Positions 50,678-62,800 of a stretch of DNA of 64,000 bases are shown piece by piece. Origin of the DNA: Dryocola sp. LX212. Lineage in GTDB: Bacteria; Pseudomonadota; Gammaproteobacteria; Enterobacterales; Enterobacteriaceae. Position 1 is the stretch's first letter. Each line of letters begins with the position of its first letter. The notes beneath the pieces were generated by a model, which saw nothing but the letters and a program-made list of their open reading frames with translations, was not told the DNA's origin and did not search any database. The stretch spans positions 3,596,001 through 3,660,000 of the forward strand of contig CP167917.1 of the NCBI GenBank assembly GCA_041504365.1, in the 5' to 3' direction. The position numbers were made by a program, and so were the translations under genes.

Positions 50678-51883
50678 ATGAAAGCATTTAATCCCGCCGC
50701 TTTTCGCAGCCAGTTTCCGGCCCTGGCGGATGCGGGCGTCTATCTCGACAGCGCGGCGACCGCGTTAAAACCCCAGGCGGTGATTGAAGCCAGCCAGCAG
50801 TTTTATAGCCTCAGCGCAGGAAACGTACACCGCAGCCAGTTTCCAACGGCGCAGCGCCTTACCGCCCGCTACGAAGCGGCGCGTGACGCGGTGGCTGCGC
50901 TGCTGAACGCCCCTTCCGGCAAAGATATCGTCTGGACGCGAGGCACCACCGAAGCAATTAATATTGTAGCCCAGTGCTATGCCCGCCCCCGCCTGCAACC
51001 CGGCGATGAAATCATCGTTAGCGAGGCGGAACATCATGCCAACTTTGTGCCGTGGCTGATGGTGGCGGAGCAAACCGGCGCTAAAATCGTTAGGCTGCCG
51101 ATTGGCAAAGATTACCTTCCCGATCTTAGCCAGCTTCCTTCGTTGCTGAACGAACGCAGCAAAATTCTCGCCCTTGGCCAGATGTCAAACGTTACAGGCG
51201 GCTGTCCCGATCTTGCGAAGGCTGTTGGCCTTGCACACAACGCTGGTGCAGTGGTCATGATAGATGGTGCTCAGGGCGTCGTGCACTCCCCACCGGACGT
51301 TCAGGCGCTGGGTATCGATTTCTATGCTTTCTCCGCCCACAAGCTATACGGGCCAACGGGTATCGGCGCGCTGTACGGCAAAACCGACCTGTTAGCAGAA
51401 ATGTCACCGTGGCTTGGCGGCGGTAAAATGATTACTCACGTCTCGTTTGACGGCTTCAAAATCCAGGCTGTGCCTTACCGATTTGAAGCGGGAACGCCGA
51501 ACGTTGCCGGCGTGATTGGCCTGAGCGCTGCCCTGGAGTGGCTTTCTCAGATTAATATTGCCGAGGCTGAAACTTATAGCCGCGGGCTGGCGACGCTTGC
51601 AGAAGCAGAGCTGGCTAAGCGCCCAGGCTTTCGCAGCTTCCGCTGTCAGGACTCAAGCCTGCTGGCCTTCGATTTTGCGGGCGTTCACCACAGCGATCTG
51701 GTCACCCTACTGGCCGAATCCGGCATCGCATTACGCGCGGGGCAGCACTGCGCCCAGCCGCTGCTCACAGCGCTTGGGGTAAGCGGTACCCTGCGCGCCT
51801 CTTTTGCCCCTTACAACACGCAAAGCGACGTGGAAGCGCTGGTGAAAGCCATCGACCACGCGCTGGCAATTCTGGTGGATTAA
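50678..51883 (+). CDS. csdA: Cysteine desulfurase CsdA
   Basis: Class-V aminotransferase-type PLP enzyme that releases sulfur from cysteine for Fe-S cluster and other sulfur transfer, with CsdE as acceptor. 401 residues as in E. coli. PLP lysine in FSAHKLYGPTG and the active-site cysteine in LRAGQHCAQPLL. The start MKAFNPAAFR was chosen by homology, with the frame opening 12 codons earlier. csdE starts on the base after its stop. Confidence 0.96.
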   Translation: MKAFNPAAFRSQFPALADAGVYLDSAATALKPQAVIEASQQFYSLSAGNVHRSQFPTAQRLTARYEAARDAVAALLNAPSGKDIVWTRGTTEAINIVAQCYARPRLQPGDEIIVSEAEHHANFVPWLMVAEQTGAKIVRLPIGKDYLPDLSQLPSLLNERSKILALGQMSNVTGGCPDLAKAVGLAHNAGAVVMIDGAQGVVHSPPDVQALGIDFYAFSAHKLYGPTGIGALYGKTDLLAEMSPWLGGGKMITHVSFDGFKIQAVPYRFEAGTPNVAGVIGLSAALEWLSQINIAEAETYSRGLATLAEAELAKRPGFRSFRCQDSSLLAFDFAGVHHSDLVTLLAESGIALRAGQHCAQPLLTALGVSGTLRASFAPYNTQSDVEALVKAIDHALAILVD

Positions 51884-52324
51884 ATGACAAGTGGATTCTT
51901 AGCCGGCCACCCGTTTGGCCACGCCATCACCCCGGAAATGCTGCGGGCGACATTCGTGCCGCTCCAGCAGTGGGAAGACAAATACCGCCAGCTTATTCTG
52001 CTCGGTAAACAGTTGCCTGCCCTGCCCGCGGATTTAAAACGCGACGAGATAGAAATTGCCGGTTGTGAAAACCGCGTCTGGCTTGGGCACGAACGCGAAG
52101 CAAACGGCACGCTGCACTTCTATGGCGACAGTGAAGGCCGCATCGTACGGGGCTTGCTGGCCGTACTATTGACGGCGGTAGAGGGAAAAACGCCGGAAGC
52201 GCTGCGGAATGCTGACCCGCTGGCGCTGTTTGATGAGCTGGGTTTGCGTAATCAGCTAAGCGCGTCGCGCAGCAGCGGGCTTGCGGCGTTGGCCGATGCG
52301 GTTAGACAGGCGGCAAACGCGTAA
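51884..52324 (+). CDS. csdE: Sulfur acceptor CsdE
   Basis: SufE-like partner of CsdA that takes a persulfide on Cys61, visible in [11 protein letters not shown]. 146 residues (E. coli 147). It also interacts with the product of tcdA (CsdL), the next gene, encoded on the other strand. ATG follows directly after the csdA TAA. Confidence 0.96.
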   Translation: MTSGFLAGHPFGHAITPEMLRATFVPLQQWEDKYRQLILLGKQLPALPADLKRDEIEIAGCENRVWLGHEREANGTLHFYGDSEGRIVRGLLAVLLTAVEGKTPEALRNADPLALFDELGLRNQLSASRSSGLAALADAVRQAANA

Positions 52325-52327
52325 TAT

Positions 52328-52355
52328 CGGGTGGATGGCGCTTATCCACCCTACT
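52328..52355. repeat. REP unit between csdE and tcdA
   Basis: Short palindrome GGGTGGATGGCGCTTATCCACCC, between two convergent genes. Confidence 0.75.
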
Positions 52356-53163
52356 GAACGTCGATACGTCGGGCCTTTGCCATCATCTTCTTCAAAACGT
52401 GGGAAACCGCCACAAAGCCAAAGCTGGCGGTGACCATAGTTGCCGCGCCAAAGCCGGATGCACAATCCATCCGTTTCGGGCCGTCCGCCGTACTCTTCGC
52501 GGCACACACTGAGCCGTCCGCCTGCGGGTAAACCAGCGCTTCGGTGGAAAACACACAGTCCACGCCCAGCTTGCCTTTACTGTTCTTCACCACGCCAAAA
52601 TCGCTCTTCAGCCTTTCACGTAGCTTCGCCGCCAGCGGATCTTGAATCGTTTTCGCCAAATCGGCTACCTGGATCTGCGTGGGATCGATTTGCCCGCCCG
52701 CGCCGCCCGTCGTGACCAGCGGGATCTTATTGCGACGGCAGTACGAGATCAGCGCCGCTTTCGGACGCACGCTGTCGATAGCATCAACCACATAGCTGTA
52801 GCCCTGACTCAGCAGCTGCGCGGCGTTATCCGCCGTTATAAAATCGTCAACCACCGTCACGCGACATTCCGGATTAATTTCACGAATGCGCGCCGCCATC
52901 ACCTCTGTTTTCGCCTGGCCGACGTTATCACGCAGGGCATGGATCTGCCGGTTAGTGTTGGTCACGCACACGTCGTCCATATCGATCAGGGTAATCGCAC
53001 CGATCCCGGTGCGGGCCAGCGCTTCTGCAGCCCAAGAGCCCACGCCTCCAATACCAATGACGCAAACATGCGCATCGGCAAAGAGGTGCAGCGCATCGCG
53101 CCCGTACAGACGAGCAGTGCCGCCAAAGCGTTGCAGCCAGGCATCGGAGAGAACTACAGACAT
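52351..53163 (-). CDS. tcdA: tRNA t6A37 dehydratase TcdA (CsdL)
   Basis: E1-like ATP-dependent enzyme that cyclises t6A37 of tRNA to ct6A. 270 residues (E. coli 268). Adenylating-domain signatures: the ATP loop VIGIGGVGSWAAEALART and the DMDDVCVTNTNRQ segment. The chosen start MSVVLSDAWLQRFGG matches E. coli; the frame could open 15 codons earlier. Confidence 0.96.
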   Translation of the reverse strand: MSVVLSDAWLQRFGGTARLYGRDALHLFADAHVCVIGIGGVGSWAAEALARTGIGAITLIDMDDVCVTNTNRQIHALRDNVGQAKTEVMAARIREINPECRVTVVDDFITADNAAQLLSQGYSYVVDAIDSVRPKAALISYCRRNKIPLVTTGGAGGQIDPTQIQVADLAKTIQDPLAAKLRERLKSDFGVVKNSKGKLGVDCVFSTEALVYPQADGSVCAAKSTADGPKRMDCASGFGAATMVTASFGFVAVSHVLKKMMAKARRIDVQ

Positions 53164-53267
53164 GACGTTTTCCTCGGGTGGATCTTTGCGGGGTACGAAG
53201 TTTTGCATGAAACAGCGGGCTGATTATACAGCCCGCGTTGATTGCTGACAAAGAAGGGAAACGGCGA

Positions 53268-54368
53268 TTAGCCGCTGAAGACATTACCACCGGCACCGGG
53301 AGCGTTTTTCAACACCCAGACGCGACCGTAGTGGTTGTACCATCCGGCGCGATGACCGGCATCCGCACCAATCCCCTGATAAATATCGAAGTGCTGGCCT
53401 TTAATCGCGCCGCCAACGTCCAGCGCCACCATCACACGCAGTTCGTACTGCCCGTTGAACTTGCCGTTATTATCCAGCAGCGGAACCTCTGCAAGAAGGG
53501 TCGTGCCCGCAGGAACGATTGAGCGGTCAGCAGCAACGGACGCGCGACCAATCAGCGGCACGGCGCTTGCGCCTTTCACTGGCGCGTAGCTGGCAGGCTT
53601 GAAGAAGACGAAAGATGGGTTCTGCTCCAGTAGCTCCTGCACTTCAGCCTCGCTGTGGGTTTCACCCCAGTGGCGAATCGCCTGCATCGACATATCTTCC
53701 TTCTTTACTTCCCCGCGATCGATAAGCACCTTGCCGATGCTGCGGTACGCGTGGCCGTTTTTCCCGGCGTAGCCGAAGAACGTCAGTGGACGACCATCGC
53801 CGAAATCGATGTAGCCGCTGCCCTGCACATCCATGATGAAGTTATCCATCAGGGAATTACTGTAGGCAATAATGTAACTGTCGCTGAGCGCGCCGCGATA
53901 GATCTCGGCACGGGACGGCAGACGGCCACGTTTTGGCGGCATACGGTAAATGGGATACTGGAATTCACCCTGTCGGGTATGGCGCGCCTGGACTACCGGC
54001 GTGTAATAACCGGTGAACTGCACGTTGCCGTAGTTGTCCGCGCCTTCCATCTGCCAGGCGTCAAGTCCGTACTGGCTTAAGGTGCGGGTGTCGCCGCCCG
54101 CACGAAGCCACTGCTGCACCGCGCCGTAAACATTGCTTTTGCTGTTGTAGAGTCTTGGAGAAGCAGAGCGGATCTGATTCACCTGCTCGGCGAAATCGCC
54201 ACCATTAATAGGCGCACCGACCGCTTCAGGCTGATTGACCAGCGAGAAAGGCTGGGTGAACTTGCCATCTTTATACTGCTGGCCTTTATCCGTCGGTTTT
54301 GACGAACAAGCCGCCAGAGCCATGACCATCACACCTGTTACTGCATATTTTGTCCAACGTCCTTTCAT
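53268..54368 (-). CDS. mltA: Membrane-bound lytic transglycosylase A
   Basis: Outer-membrane lipoprotein that cuts peptidoglycan glycan strands forming 1,6-anhydro ends. 366 residues (E. coli 365). Lipobox LAAC with Cys21; MltA domain with QMEGADNYGNVQFTGYYTPV and a C-terminal 3D domain with MVALDVGGAIKG carrying the catalytic aspartate. The start MKGRWTKYAVTG is preferred over an ATG 12 codons upstream. Confidence 0.96.
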   Translation of the reverse strand: MKGRWTKYAVTGVMVMALAACSSKPTDKGQQYKDGKFTQPFSLVNQPEAVGAPINGGDFAEQVNQIRSASPRLYNSKSNVYGAVQQWLRAGGDTRTLSQYGLDAWQMEGADNYGNVQFTGYYTPVVQARHTRQGEFQYPIYRMPPKRGRLPSRAEIYRGALSDSYIIAYSNSLMDNFIMDVQGSGYIDFGDGRPLTFFGYAGKNGHAYRSIGKVLIDRGEVKKEDMSMQAIRHWGETHSEAEVQELLEQNPSFVFFKPASYAPVKGASAVPLIGRASVAADRSIVPAGTTLLAEVPLLDNNGKFNGQYELRVMVALDVGGAIKGQHFDIYQGIGADAGHRAGWYNHYGRVWVLKNAPGAGGNVFSG

Positions 54369-54535
54369 CACTGCCTCTACCTGGTTTATGCCGCTACACG
54401 CCACGGGAAGATAGCAAACGTGGCGTCAGATTAAAATGCGTTGCGCCTGAGCAATAACCATGATGTGTAAATTCTGAGCAGAAAGCAGGAATTTTCAACA
54501 ACCTGTGATAAATAAGGGATTTTTTAAAAAAAGGG

Positions 54536-54563
54536 TTGCATCAAAAGTCCAGCAGAGTATAGT
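54536..54563 (+). promoter_or_regulatory. Promoter of the initiator tRNA cluster
   Basis: TTGCAT (54536-54541), 16-base spacer, TATAGT (54558-54563), and a GCGC discriminator before the first tRNA, typical of stable RNA promoters under stringent control. Confidence 0.82.
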
Positions 54564-54576
54564 GCGCATCCACGGA

Positions 54577-54653
<77 letters not shown>

Positions 54654-54714
54654 ATTAAAACGCTGATTACTTGCGTAATGACGTAAAATCATTAAAAGTA
54701 AGGAAGTATCCGGA

Positions 54715-54791
<77 letters not shown>

Positions 54792-54852
54792 ACTAAGTCG
54801 CTGAATATCGCGCAATGGTGAAAACCATTTGGGAAACAAAGCAGTCATCGGA

Positions 54853-54929
<77 letters not shown>

Positions 54930-54935
54930 ACATTA

Positions 54936-54958
54936 AACACCTTAACGGGTGTTTTTTT
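54936..54958 (+). terminator. Terminator of the tRNA cluster
   Basis: AACACC-TTAAC-GGTGTT stem followed by a run of T residues. Confidence 0.9.
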
Positions 54959-54994
54959 GTATCTGAAATTCACTAAGCCACCTCAGTTCGCTAT

Positions 54995-55118
54995 CCCCTA
55001 AATAATTCAAGTTGCAGCCAGGCGGCCCAGGAGCTCATCCCCAGAAGTTTATATTAATTAGTGACTGGGGTGAGGGAGTGCAGCCAACACCCCTGCCGCT
55101 TGAAGAATGACGTGGATA
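54995..55118. repeat. ERIC element
   Basis: About 124-base imperfect palindrome beginning near AATAATTCAAGTTGCAGCC and containing TCCCCAG and GTGACTGGGGTGAGGGAGTG, then CAGCCAACAC..GCTTGAAG, the pattern of the enterobacterial repetitive intergenic consensus (about 127 bases). It fills the gap between the tRNAs and the amiC stop. Confidence 0.88.
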
Positions 55119-56369
55119 TTATCCGCGCCGTGCCAGCGTCGCGCCATCCGCGAAATACGCCTTAATCCCTGCCAGAATAGACTCCGCTACCTCCTGCTGG
55201 AACGTCGCCGTGCGCAGCTTGCGCTCCTCTTCCCTGTTGCTCAGGAACGCCGTTTCTACAAGGATTGACGGGATGTCCGGGGCTTTGAGCACCGCAAACC
55301 CTGCCTGGTCGACGCTGTTCTTATGCAGCTTGTTGACCTTGCCCAGCCTGTTCAGGACTTCTTTGCCGAACTTCAGGCTGTCGTTGATGGTCAGCGACTG
55401 CACCATGTCGAATATCGTATGGTCGAGATATTTGTCCCCGCTCTTGCTTACGCCGCCGATTAAGTCCGCGGCGTTCTGGGTCTGGGCGAGGAACTTCGCA
55501 GCCGTACTGGTCGCGCCTTTAGTGGAGAGAGCGAAAACTGACGAGCCGCGGGCGGCACCTGAAGTAAACGCATCGGCATGAATTGATACGAACAGGTCGG
55601 CACGCTGCTTCTGGGCTTTGGCGACGCGCACTTTTAGCGGGATAAAAACATCCTCGTTGCGCGTCATGTAGGCCTTCATATTACTTTCTTTATCGATTAG
55701 CGCCTTCAGGCGCCGCGCTATTTTCAGCACGATATCTTTTTCACGCGTTTTGTTTGGCCCAATGGCTCCCGGATCTTCCCCGCCGTGCCCAGGATCGAGC
55801 ATGATGACAATCGGTCTGTCGCGCCCAGCTTTGCCGGGCTTCGGCCCCTGCTCGGCAGGCATCTTATTGTCCAGCTTGCCGTTGTTGTAATCTTCCAGCA
55901 GCGCCAGCAGCGGATCCTGCTCGCTATTCATATTTGCCGGATAGAGATCTATCACCAGGCGCTCTTTAAACTTAGCAACCGGCGCCAGCGCAAACAGGTG
56001 CGGCGTAACATTTTGTTTCAGTTCAAAAACCATACGCACGGTGTTTGGGTCAAATTGCCCGACGCGCGCTGACTTAATAAAAGGATCGTCAACGCGGATC
56101 TGGTTGCCCACGCCCTTAAGCACTGAGTTCAGATTGACCCCTTCGATATCCACCACGACGCGCTCAGGATTGCTTAAAGCGAACTGCTTATATTTAAGCA
56201 TCTTGTTCGATTCCACCGTCACGCGAGTATAAGACGAGGCCGGCCAGACGCGCACGGCAACCACCTGGCTTGAAGCGGCGTGGCCTACCTGGCTTACGCT
56301 CAACAACCACATGGCACCCGCGCCCTGAAGTAAACGGCGGCGGCTAATAAGGGGACTGGAATCTGACAT
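55119..56369 (-). CDS. amiC: N-acetylmuramoyl-L-alanine amidase AmiC
   Basis: Periplasmic zinc amidase that splits septal peptidoglycan for daughter-cell separation; activated by NlpD. 416 residues (E. coli 417). A twin-arginine signal [16 protein letters not shown] shows Tat export; AMIN domain (about 40-150) targets the septum; the Amidase_3 domain has the zinc ligands in [19 protein letters not shown] and the catalytic [12 protein letters not shown]. Five codons of the longest frame are removed to match the family start. Confidence 0.97.
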   Translation of the reverse strand: MSDSSPLISRRRLLQGAGAMWLLSVSQVGHAASSQVVAVRVWPASSYTRVTVESNKMLKYKQFALSNPERVVVDIEGVNLNSVLKGVGNQIRVDDPFIKSARVGQFDPNTVRMVFELKQNVTPHLFALAPVAKFKERLVIDLYPANMNSEQDPLLALLEDYNNGKLDNKMPAEQGPKPGKAGRDRPIVIMLDPGHGGEDPGAIGPNKTREKDIVLKIARRLKALIDKESNMKAYMTRNEDVFIPLKVRVAKAQKQRADLFVSIHADAFTSGAARGSSVFALSTKGATSTAAKFLAQTQNAADLIGGVSKSGDKYLDHTIFDMVQSLTINDSLKFGKEVLNRLGKVNKLHKNSVDQAGFAVLKAPDIPSILVETAFLSNREEERKLRTATFQQEVAESILAGIKAYFADGATLARRG

Positions 56370-56554
56370 GCCTCTCCTGGACAACTGCTTTTGATGAATA
56401 ACGAATCATGGCTTCTATTTTTTAGGCGAAAACTTTAGCGAATCACGCCCTTACTGTCATCCTAAAATCGGTATACATTCCGAAATGTATAGGAGGGTCA
56501 CGTAAAGAAGAAATATTCACTTTGCCAAAATTGCTGCTTGCACGCCGGCCAATA

Positions 56555-56593
56555 AAAGAATAAAAATACACAAATAACGAATAACCATGCAAT
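56555..56593 (+). promoter_or_regulatory. Paired ARG boxes (ArgR operator) upstream of argA
   Basis: Two 18-base boxes, 56555-56572 and 56576-56593, each with GAAT and AT-CA half-sites of the ArgR consensus, separated by exactly 3 bases as in most E. coli arginine operators. They end 11 bases before the argA start. Confidence 0.82.
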
Positions 56594-56604
56594 GAGGGTA
56601 TGCC

Positions 56605-57936
56605 GTGGTGAAGGAACGTAGAACCGAACTGGTACAGGGATTCCGCCATTCTGTTCCCTATATAAATGCCCATCGGGGAAAAACGTTTGTCATTATGCTG
56701 GGCGGCGAGGCCATCGAGCATGAGAACTTTTCCAGTATCGTCAACGATATTGGCCTGCTGCATAGTCTGGGTATCCGCCTGGTGGTGGTGTATGGCGCCC
56801 GCCCGCAAATCGACGCCAATCTGGCCGCCCACAACCATGAACCGATTTACCATAAATACACCCGCGTGACGGATGCCAAAACTCTGGAGCTGGTGAAGCA
56901 GGCTGCGGGTCTTTTGCAGCTGGACATTACCGCGCGCCTGTCCATGAGCCTCGGCAATACGCCGCTGCAGGGGGCGCATATCAACGTGGTTAGCGGCAAC
57001 TTTATCATTGCCCAGCCGCTGGGCGTGGACGACGGTATGGACTACTGCCACAGCGGGCGTATTCGCCGCATCGACGAAGAGGCGATTCATCGGCAACTGG
57101 ATAACGGTGCCATCGTGCTGCTGGGGCCAGTGGCTGTTTCAGTCACCGGTGAGAGCTTTAACCTGACTTCAGAAGAAGTGGCCACCCAGCTTGCGGTGAA
57201 GCTGAAGGCCGAGAAAATGATTGGCTTCTGCTCCTCGCAGGGTGTGATCGACGATTCGGGAAACATCATCTCTGAGCTGTTCCCGAACGACGCTCAAAAG
57301 CGTATTGAAGAGCTGGAGAGCGCCGGAGATTACCATTCCGGCACCGTCCGCTTCCTGCGCGGGGCGGTAAAAGCCTGCCGCAGCGGCGTGCGTCGCAGCC
57401 ACCTGATCAGCTACCAGGAAGACGGAGCGCTGCTTCAGGAACTCTTCTCCCGCGACGGGATAGGCACGCAGATTGTGATGGAGAGCGCCGAGCAAATCCG
57501 CCGCGCCACCATCAACGATATCGGCGGCATTCTGGAGCTGATTCGCCCGCTGGAACAGCAGGGCATTCTGGTGCGCCGCTCTCGCGAGCAGCTGGAGATG
57601 GAAATCGATAAGTTCACCATCATCCAGCGGGATAACCTGACCATCGCCTGTGCGGCGCTCTACCCGTTCCAGGAAGAAGGGATTGGCGAAATGGCCTGCG
57701 TGGCGGTTCATCCGGACTACCGCAGCTCGTCGCGCGGCGAAGTGCTGCTGCAGCGCATTGCAACCCAGGCGCGGCAGATGGGGCTGAACAAGTTGTTCGT
57801 GCTCACCACCCGCAGCATACATTGGTTCCAGGAGCGTGGCTTCACGCCGGTAGACGTGGATCTGCTGCCGGAGAGCAAGAAAGAGATGTACAACTACCAG
57901 CGCCGCTCCAAGATTTTGATGGCGGACCTGGCGTAA
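56605..57936 (+). CDS. argA: N-acetylglutamate synthase
   Basis: First step of arginine synthesis: acetylates glutamate with acetyl-CoA; inhibited by arginine. 443 residues as in E. coli. N-terminal amino-acid-kinase-like domain ([15 protein letters not shown]) and C-terminal GNAT acetyltransferase domain ([19 protein letters not shown]). It starts at GTG (56605, giving M-V-K-E-R), as in E. coli. ArgR operator just upstream. Confidence 0.97.
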   Translation: MVKERRTELVQGFRHSVPYINAHRGKTFVIMLGGEAIEHENFSSIVNDIGLLHSLGIRLVVVYGARPQIDANLAAHNHEPIYHKYTRVTDAKTLELVKQAAGLLQLDITARLSMSLGNTPLQGAHINVVSGNFIIAQPLGVDDGMDYCHSGRIRRIDEEAIHRQLDNGAIVLLGPVAVSVTGESFNLTSEEVATQLAVKLKAEKMIGFCSSQGVIDDSGNIISELFPNDAQKRIEELESAGDYHSGTVRFLRGAVKACRSGVRRSHLISYQEDGALLQELFSRDGIGTQIVMESAEQIRRATINDIGGILELIRPLEQQGILVRRSREQLEMEIDKFTIIQRDNLTIACAALYPFQEEGIGEMACVAVHPDYRSSSRGEVLLQRIATQARQMGLNKLFVLTTRSIHWFQERGFTPVDVDLLPESKKEMYNYQRRSKILMADLA

Positions 57937-57946
57937 AGCCATCCTC

Positions 57947-57982
57947 CCTTCACCCCGTCCCTCTCCCCTGAGGGGCGAGGGT
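57947..57982. repeat. Short copy of the CCTCACCCC-type repeat
   Basis: CCCTTCACCCCGTCCCTCTC with CCCTGAGGGGCGAGGGTGAA, a shortened form of the element at 42761-42847, between the convergent argA and recD genes. Confidence 0.7.
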
Positions 57983-57986
57983 GAAA

Positions 57987-59819
57987 TCATTTAAAGATAT
58001 CGATCAGCCCGCTGCGCCGTTCCGTGCGTGTCATAATTGCTCTCTCAAACACCCGATCGTCGGCATACAGGGACAGGCGGCTGCGCGCGCGCGTGATAGC
58101 GGTATAGACAAGCTCACGCGTCACCACCGGCGTGAACTGGTTAGGCAGTACCAGCGCCGCATGATCAAACTCAGACCCCTGGGATTTATGCACCGTCATA
58201 GCATAGGCGGTGTCGTGGCCCGGCAGACGACTGGGCTGCACGGATTTAACCGTCCCGTCCGGCATGGCAAACCAGACGCGCAGCCCCCCTTCGCTTTCCA
58301 GCGCAATGCCGATATCGCCATTGAACAGCCCGAGCGTGCTGTCGTTGCGGGAAATCATAATGGGGCGGCCGTTATACCAGCGCGACAGCGCAGGTGCAGG
58401 ACGCGCGATAAGACGCTTTTGGATCAGCGCCTGTTCGATGCGCTCGTTCAGCCCGCTTACGCCAAACGGCCCTTCCCGCAGCGCGCACAGCAGCTGATAC
58501 TGCCCGAAAGCCTGCAGTATTTGCTCCGGCGCGGCCTGCTGACGGATAAGTTCAAGATAAGCCCGGTAGCCCTCCACCGCATCCGCCATCATCAGCGCAT
58601 AGTCTTCGCTCTCGCGCAGGGGACGTTTGCTGATATCGGTGTAATTGAGGGTAAATGTTTCCTGTGCTCTGCGGGCATCGCTGGCGTTTACCGCGAAGGC
58701 AAGCTGGCCAATGCCGGACTGGCTGTCAAAACGGTAGCTCTTTTGCAGTAAACATAACCCGTCGCGTAGCGCGCTGGCATGCTCGCCCTGGCCTGACGGG
58801 AGCGAATACCCTGTTATGCGGCTAAGCTCCTGCGCCCTGGCAGCGGAATAACCCGAGCTGACGTAGTGACAGATATCCCCGAGCACCGCCCCGGCTTCAA
58901 CGGACGCAAGCTGATCGCGGTCCCCCAGAAAAATCACGCGGCCATGTTCTGGCAGGGCATCAATGACCTTGGCCATCATCGGTAAATCCACCATCGAGGC
59001 TTCATCGACCACCAGCACATCCAGATGCAGAGGGTTACCGGCGTGATAACGCAGACGCTGGCTGTTTGGCTGGGCACCCAGCAGGCGGTGTAGCGTACAG
59101 GCATCGTCCGGCAGCACCTCTTTTTGTTTGTCCGACAGCGGCAGGCGGCGCAGCGCCGCCCCAATTGACTCCGTCAAACGAGCAGCTGCTTTGCCTGTAG
59201 GAGCCGCCAGCTGGATGCGTAATGGCGCATCTCCGGAAAGCTGGACCAGCGCGGCAAGCAATTTTGCCACCGTTGTGGTTTTGCCGGTGCCCGGCCCGCC
59301 GGAAATCACGGAGATCCTCCGGGTTAGCGCAACCGCCGCCGCCACCTTTTGCCAGTCGGTGTCCGCCGTTGCTTCAAAGAGCCCGTTGAGCACGTCCTTC
59401 AGCTGCTGTTCATCAACCGTCATTGCCCGGTTATGCGCCCCAAAAAATTTCGCGACGGCCTGCTCGTTACCCCACATGCGGTTAAGGTAGAGCCTTTCAC
59501 CAATCAGCTTTAGCGGCGTCGGCTCGTCGTTATCGCTGACGGCAGCCGAAGCCAGCAGCGCCGGAGCCCACTCTGCTCCGCCGACGACCGCAAACAGCTG
59601 CTCAGCCAGTTCAGGCTGCCGCCCGACAAAGCAATATTCCGGACTTAAGCGGCTCAGCGGCAGGCAGACATGCCCTTCCCCCGCATCGTGGCTGACCAGC
59701 GCTGCGGCCAGCATAACCCCAGGCTCGTCGTCGTTTGCCAGCATCATGGCAAACTGTGCGTCCAGCGGACGCAGCAGCTTCAGGACCACGGCCTGCTGCA
59801 GCAGCTCTGACATTTTCAT
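57987..59819 (-). CDS. recD: Exodeoxyribonuclease V subunit alpha (RecD)
   Basis: 5'-3' superfamily-1 helicase subunit of RecBCD, which unwinds and degrades double-strand ends until Chi. 610 residues (E. coli 608). Walker [18 protein letters not shown], Walker [14 protein letters not shown], and the helicase motifs [13 protein letters not shown] and [12 protein letters not shown]. It overlaps recB by four bases (ATGA). Confidence 0.97.
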   Translation of the reverse strand: MKMSELLQQAVVLKLLRPLDAQFAMMLANDDEPGVMLAAALVSHDAGEGHVCLPLSRLSPEYCFVGRQPELAEQLFAVVGGAEWAPALLASAAVSDNDEPTPLKLIGERLYLNRMWGNEQAVAKFFGAHNRAMTVDEQQLKDVLNGLFEATADTDWQKVAAAVALTRRISVISGGPGTGKTTTVAKLLAALVQLSGDAPLRIQLAAPTGKAAARLTESIGAALRRLPLSDKQKEVLPDDACTLHRLLGAQPNSQRLRYHAGNPLHLDVLVVDEASMVDLPMMAKVIDALPEHGRVIFLGDRDQLASVEAGAVLGDICHYVSSGYSAARAQELSRITGYSLPSGQGEHASALRDGLCLLQKSYRFDSQSGIGQLAFAVNASDARRAQETFTLNYTDISKRPLRESEDYALMMADAVEGYRAYLELIRQQAAPEQILQAFGQYQLLCALREGPFGVSGLNERIEQALIQKRLIARPAPALSRWYNGRPIMISRNDSTLGLFNGDIGIALESEGGLRVWFAMPDGTVKSVQPSRLPGHDTAYAMTVHKSQGSEFDHAALVLPNQFTPVVTRELVYTAITRARSRLSLYADDRVFERAIMTRTERRSGLIDIFK

Positions 59820-62800
59820 AGCGTCACCTCTTCCTTGCTGCCTGCGAACAGCGCGTCCATTCGCGAAATTAACCCAGCATCCGGGCGGGTTGAGAAAATC
59901 CCCTGGCTTGAACCGTTACCTTCCACGCCGCGCAGGAAGAGATAAATCACGCCGCCGAAATGGCTTTCATAGTCATAGTCGCGAATACGGTGGCGCAGAT
60001 AGCGGTGCAGCGCCAGGGTATAGAGCTGATATTGCAAATCGTAGCGATGGGATTGCATCGCACCGGCCATGGCATCCTGGGTATAGGCCTGGCTGTCTTC
60101 ACCCAGCCAGTTTGATTTGTAGTCCAGCAGGTAGTAGCGCCCCTGCCAGCGGAAAACCAGATCGATAAAGCCCTTCAGCATGCCACGCACCTGACGGAAA
60201 TTGAGAGGTGGGCAGCCCGCCGAAAGAGGGTCATAACGGCGAATCAGAGTATCCAGCTGCTCCGCCTGGAGGTCGGTTTCAATGGGCAGATAGAACTCCA
60301 GCTCAACCTGCTTTTCCGTTGCTGCCAGCTGGTTAAGCGACACGGCCGTTTCATTAAGCGGCGCCTGTAAAATCTTCGCTAACCATTCGCTCAGCACCGG
60401 CTGCCACTGCTCGCTAAAGCCCTGCAAAGTCAGCTGCTGCGCTATCCACTCTTCATCCAGCGGCCGGGTAAAATCGATGTCCTCAAACAGACTATGCAGA
60501 AATGTTCCCGGTGCCGCACCGCGTGGGAAAGCGTGCGGGGTAAGTGATGGCTCACTTTGCTCCTGTTCAACGCCTGCACCATCGACGTCCAGACGCGGAA
60601 TGAGATCCAGCGCCTGGCTCTGCCCGTGCTGCTGCAGCCCGGAATAGCTGGTGACGCGCCAGCTGTCAGAGACGCGACGCTGCATGATCCGCGCGCTCAG
60701 CTCAGGCTGTTCCGGCGTTGCAGGCTGCCAGGGCTGTGGGTCAACAGGCAGCAGCGAGTTGATACTGATGGCCTCGCAGGCCAGCTCGTCGAGACACGCC
60801 TGTAACCCGGCGGCGTCCTGCGCTTCGCCTTTTTGCAGCAGATAGCCCAGCGCGCCCATATGCAGGTCGCTGGTCCCCTTTTTCGCCCGGGTTCCACGGA
60901 ACAGCGGCGCAACGCCGAGACTGCAATGCCATATCGAACGCGTCAGCGCCACGTACAGCAGACGTAAATCTTCCCCCAGCCGCTCTTCTTCAGCAAGGCT
61001 CAGGCTCTCTTCATCGTTGCTTAAGTCCAGCAGCGAGGCGAAAGTCGTTCGGTCGTGATACAGGGCGTTATTCTGCGGTCGGAAATTAGCAATAAACGGC
61101 AGCCAGACCAGGGGGTACTCCAGCCCTTTCGATTTGTGGATGGTCACCACCTGCACAAGATGTTTGTCACTTTCCAGGCGCAGCTGCTGGCTTGCCGCGT
61201 TGCTGTCCGGTTCGGCAACCTGCTGGGCAAGCCAGCGCACCAGAGCGTGTTCGCTGTCCGCTTTCGCCGCCGCCTCCTGTAACAGCTCGCTGATGTGCAA
61301 AATATCGGTTAATCGTCTTTCCCCGCCGGGCATGGCAAGCAGGTTTTCCGCTATTTGCCGCGCTGACATTAACGCGCGCAGCATCGGCATTACGCCACGA
61401 CGAAGCCAGATTTGTCGGTAGCCTGAAAACTCCTCGACCAGCCGGTCCCAGGCTTCTTCATCTTCGTTCAGCGCTTCTATACGTCTGGCGTCCAGGCCCA
61501 GCACGCTGGTCGCTATGGCGCTGCGCAAAGCTGACTCTATTTCCGGTGCCAGCACCGCCTGTAAAATCCACAGCATTTCGCGCGCTTCCGGCGTGGCGAA
61601 AACGGAATCACGGTTAGAGAGATACACGGAAGGAATATTCAGACCGCCCAGCGCGTCACGGATCACCGAAGCTTCACCCCGGCTGCGCACGAGGATCGTG
61701 ATGTCGGATGCCTGCACCGGCCGCGAGATCTCGCCCTTCCAGAGCAGCGCATCGCCCCGCTGGCCCGCGGCGAGCCAGTCGCGGATCTGCTGCGCACACT
61801 GCAATGCCATGGCTTGTTGGTAATCACTGACTCCGCAGCCTTCTCCCGGCTGCAGCCACAGCGACATCGCCGACTGGGTCTGTCCTTTAACCGTAAAACG
61901 CAGGCCGCTGTTTTTCGGGGCTGATTTCACCGACAGGAAAGGTATCTGACGAAACAGGAAGGGGTTATCGAGCTGTTCAAACAGCCTGTTAACGCCGGTA
62001 ATCATCGCTGGAGACGAACGCCAGTTGGTATCCAGCGTATAGTGATCGCTCACTTCATGCCGCGCTTTCATGTAGGTGAAGATGTCCGCCCCGCGGAAGG
62101 CGTAGATGGCCTGCTTGGGGTCACCGATCAATAACAGCGCGGTCCCGGGCTGGTTGATATACAGACGGCGGAAGATCCGGTACTGCTGCGGGTCGGTATC
62201 CTGAAATTCATCTATCATTGCTGCCGGAAAACGACCGCGTATCGCTTCGGCCAGGGCATCGCCGCCCGGCTGGTGTAGCGCGTCGTCGAGACGGCTTAGC
62301 ATATCGTCGAAGCCCAGCTCACCGCGGCGCCGTTTCTCCTGCTGCACAATAAAGCGAATCTCCGCCATCGCGCGGGCAATCACCAGGTCCCGGAGTGTGA
62401 GCGGCTCTGCCAGCAGCGCGGCAATTTCGCTGAAAAGCGGGTGGCGTGGCACCTCACCTTTTTTGGTTTTATCTTCCAGCACCGTCTGGGAGAAACGGCT
62501 TAGCGCGTCCGGCAGCTGGTAGCTTGTGGTTTCGGTTTGCGCCCATGCGCCCACCAGACTGAGCCAGTTAGGCAGGTTTTTACTGCTGTAGCTGCGGCGA
62601 TCGACGCCGGACTGCTCAACAATAGCGGCGATCTCTCCTGACGCTGCCTGCCAGCCTGCTTTGACGCTGTCGATAGCCGTGACGATCTTTTCATGGCGGG
62701 CAACCAGCGTTTCGTTATCCGGCGGAGCCTGCTTCAGCGAAGGCTGTTCTCCCTGTAGCCAGCTGTAGATATCCCGCAGCAGCTCTTCTGGTCCGGCCCA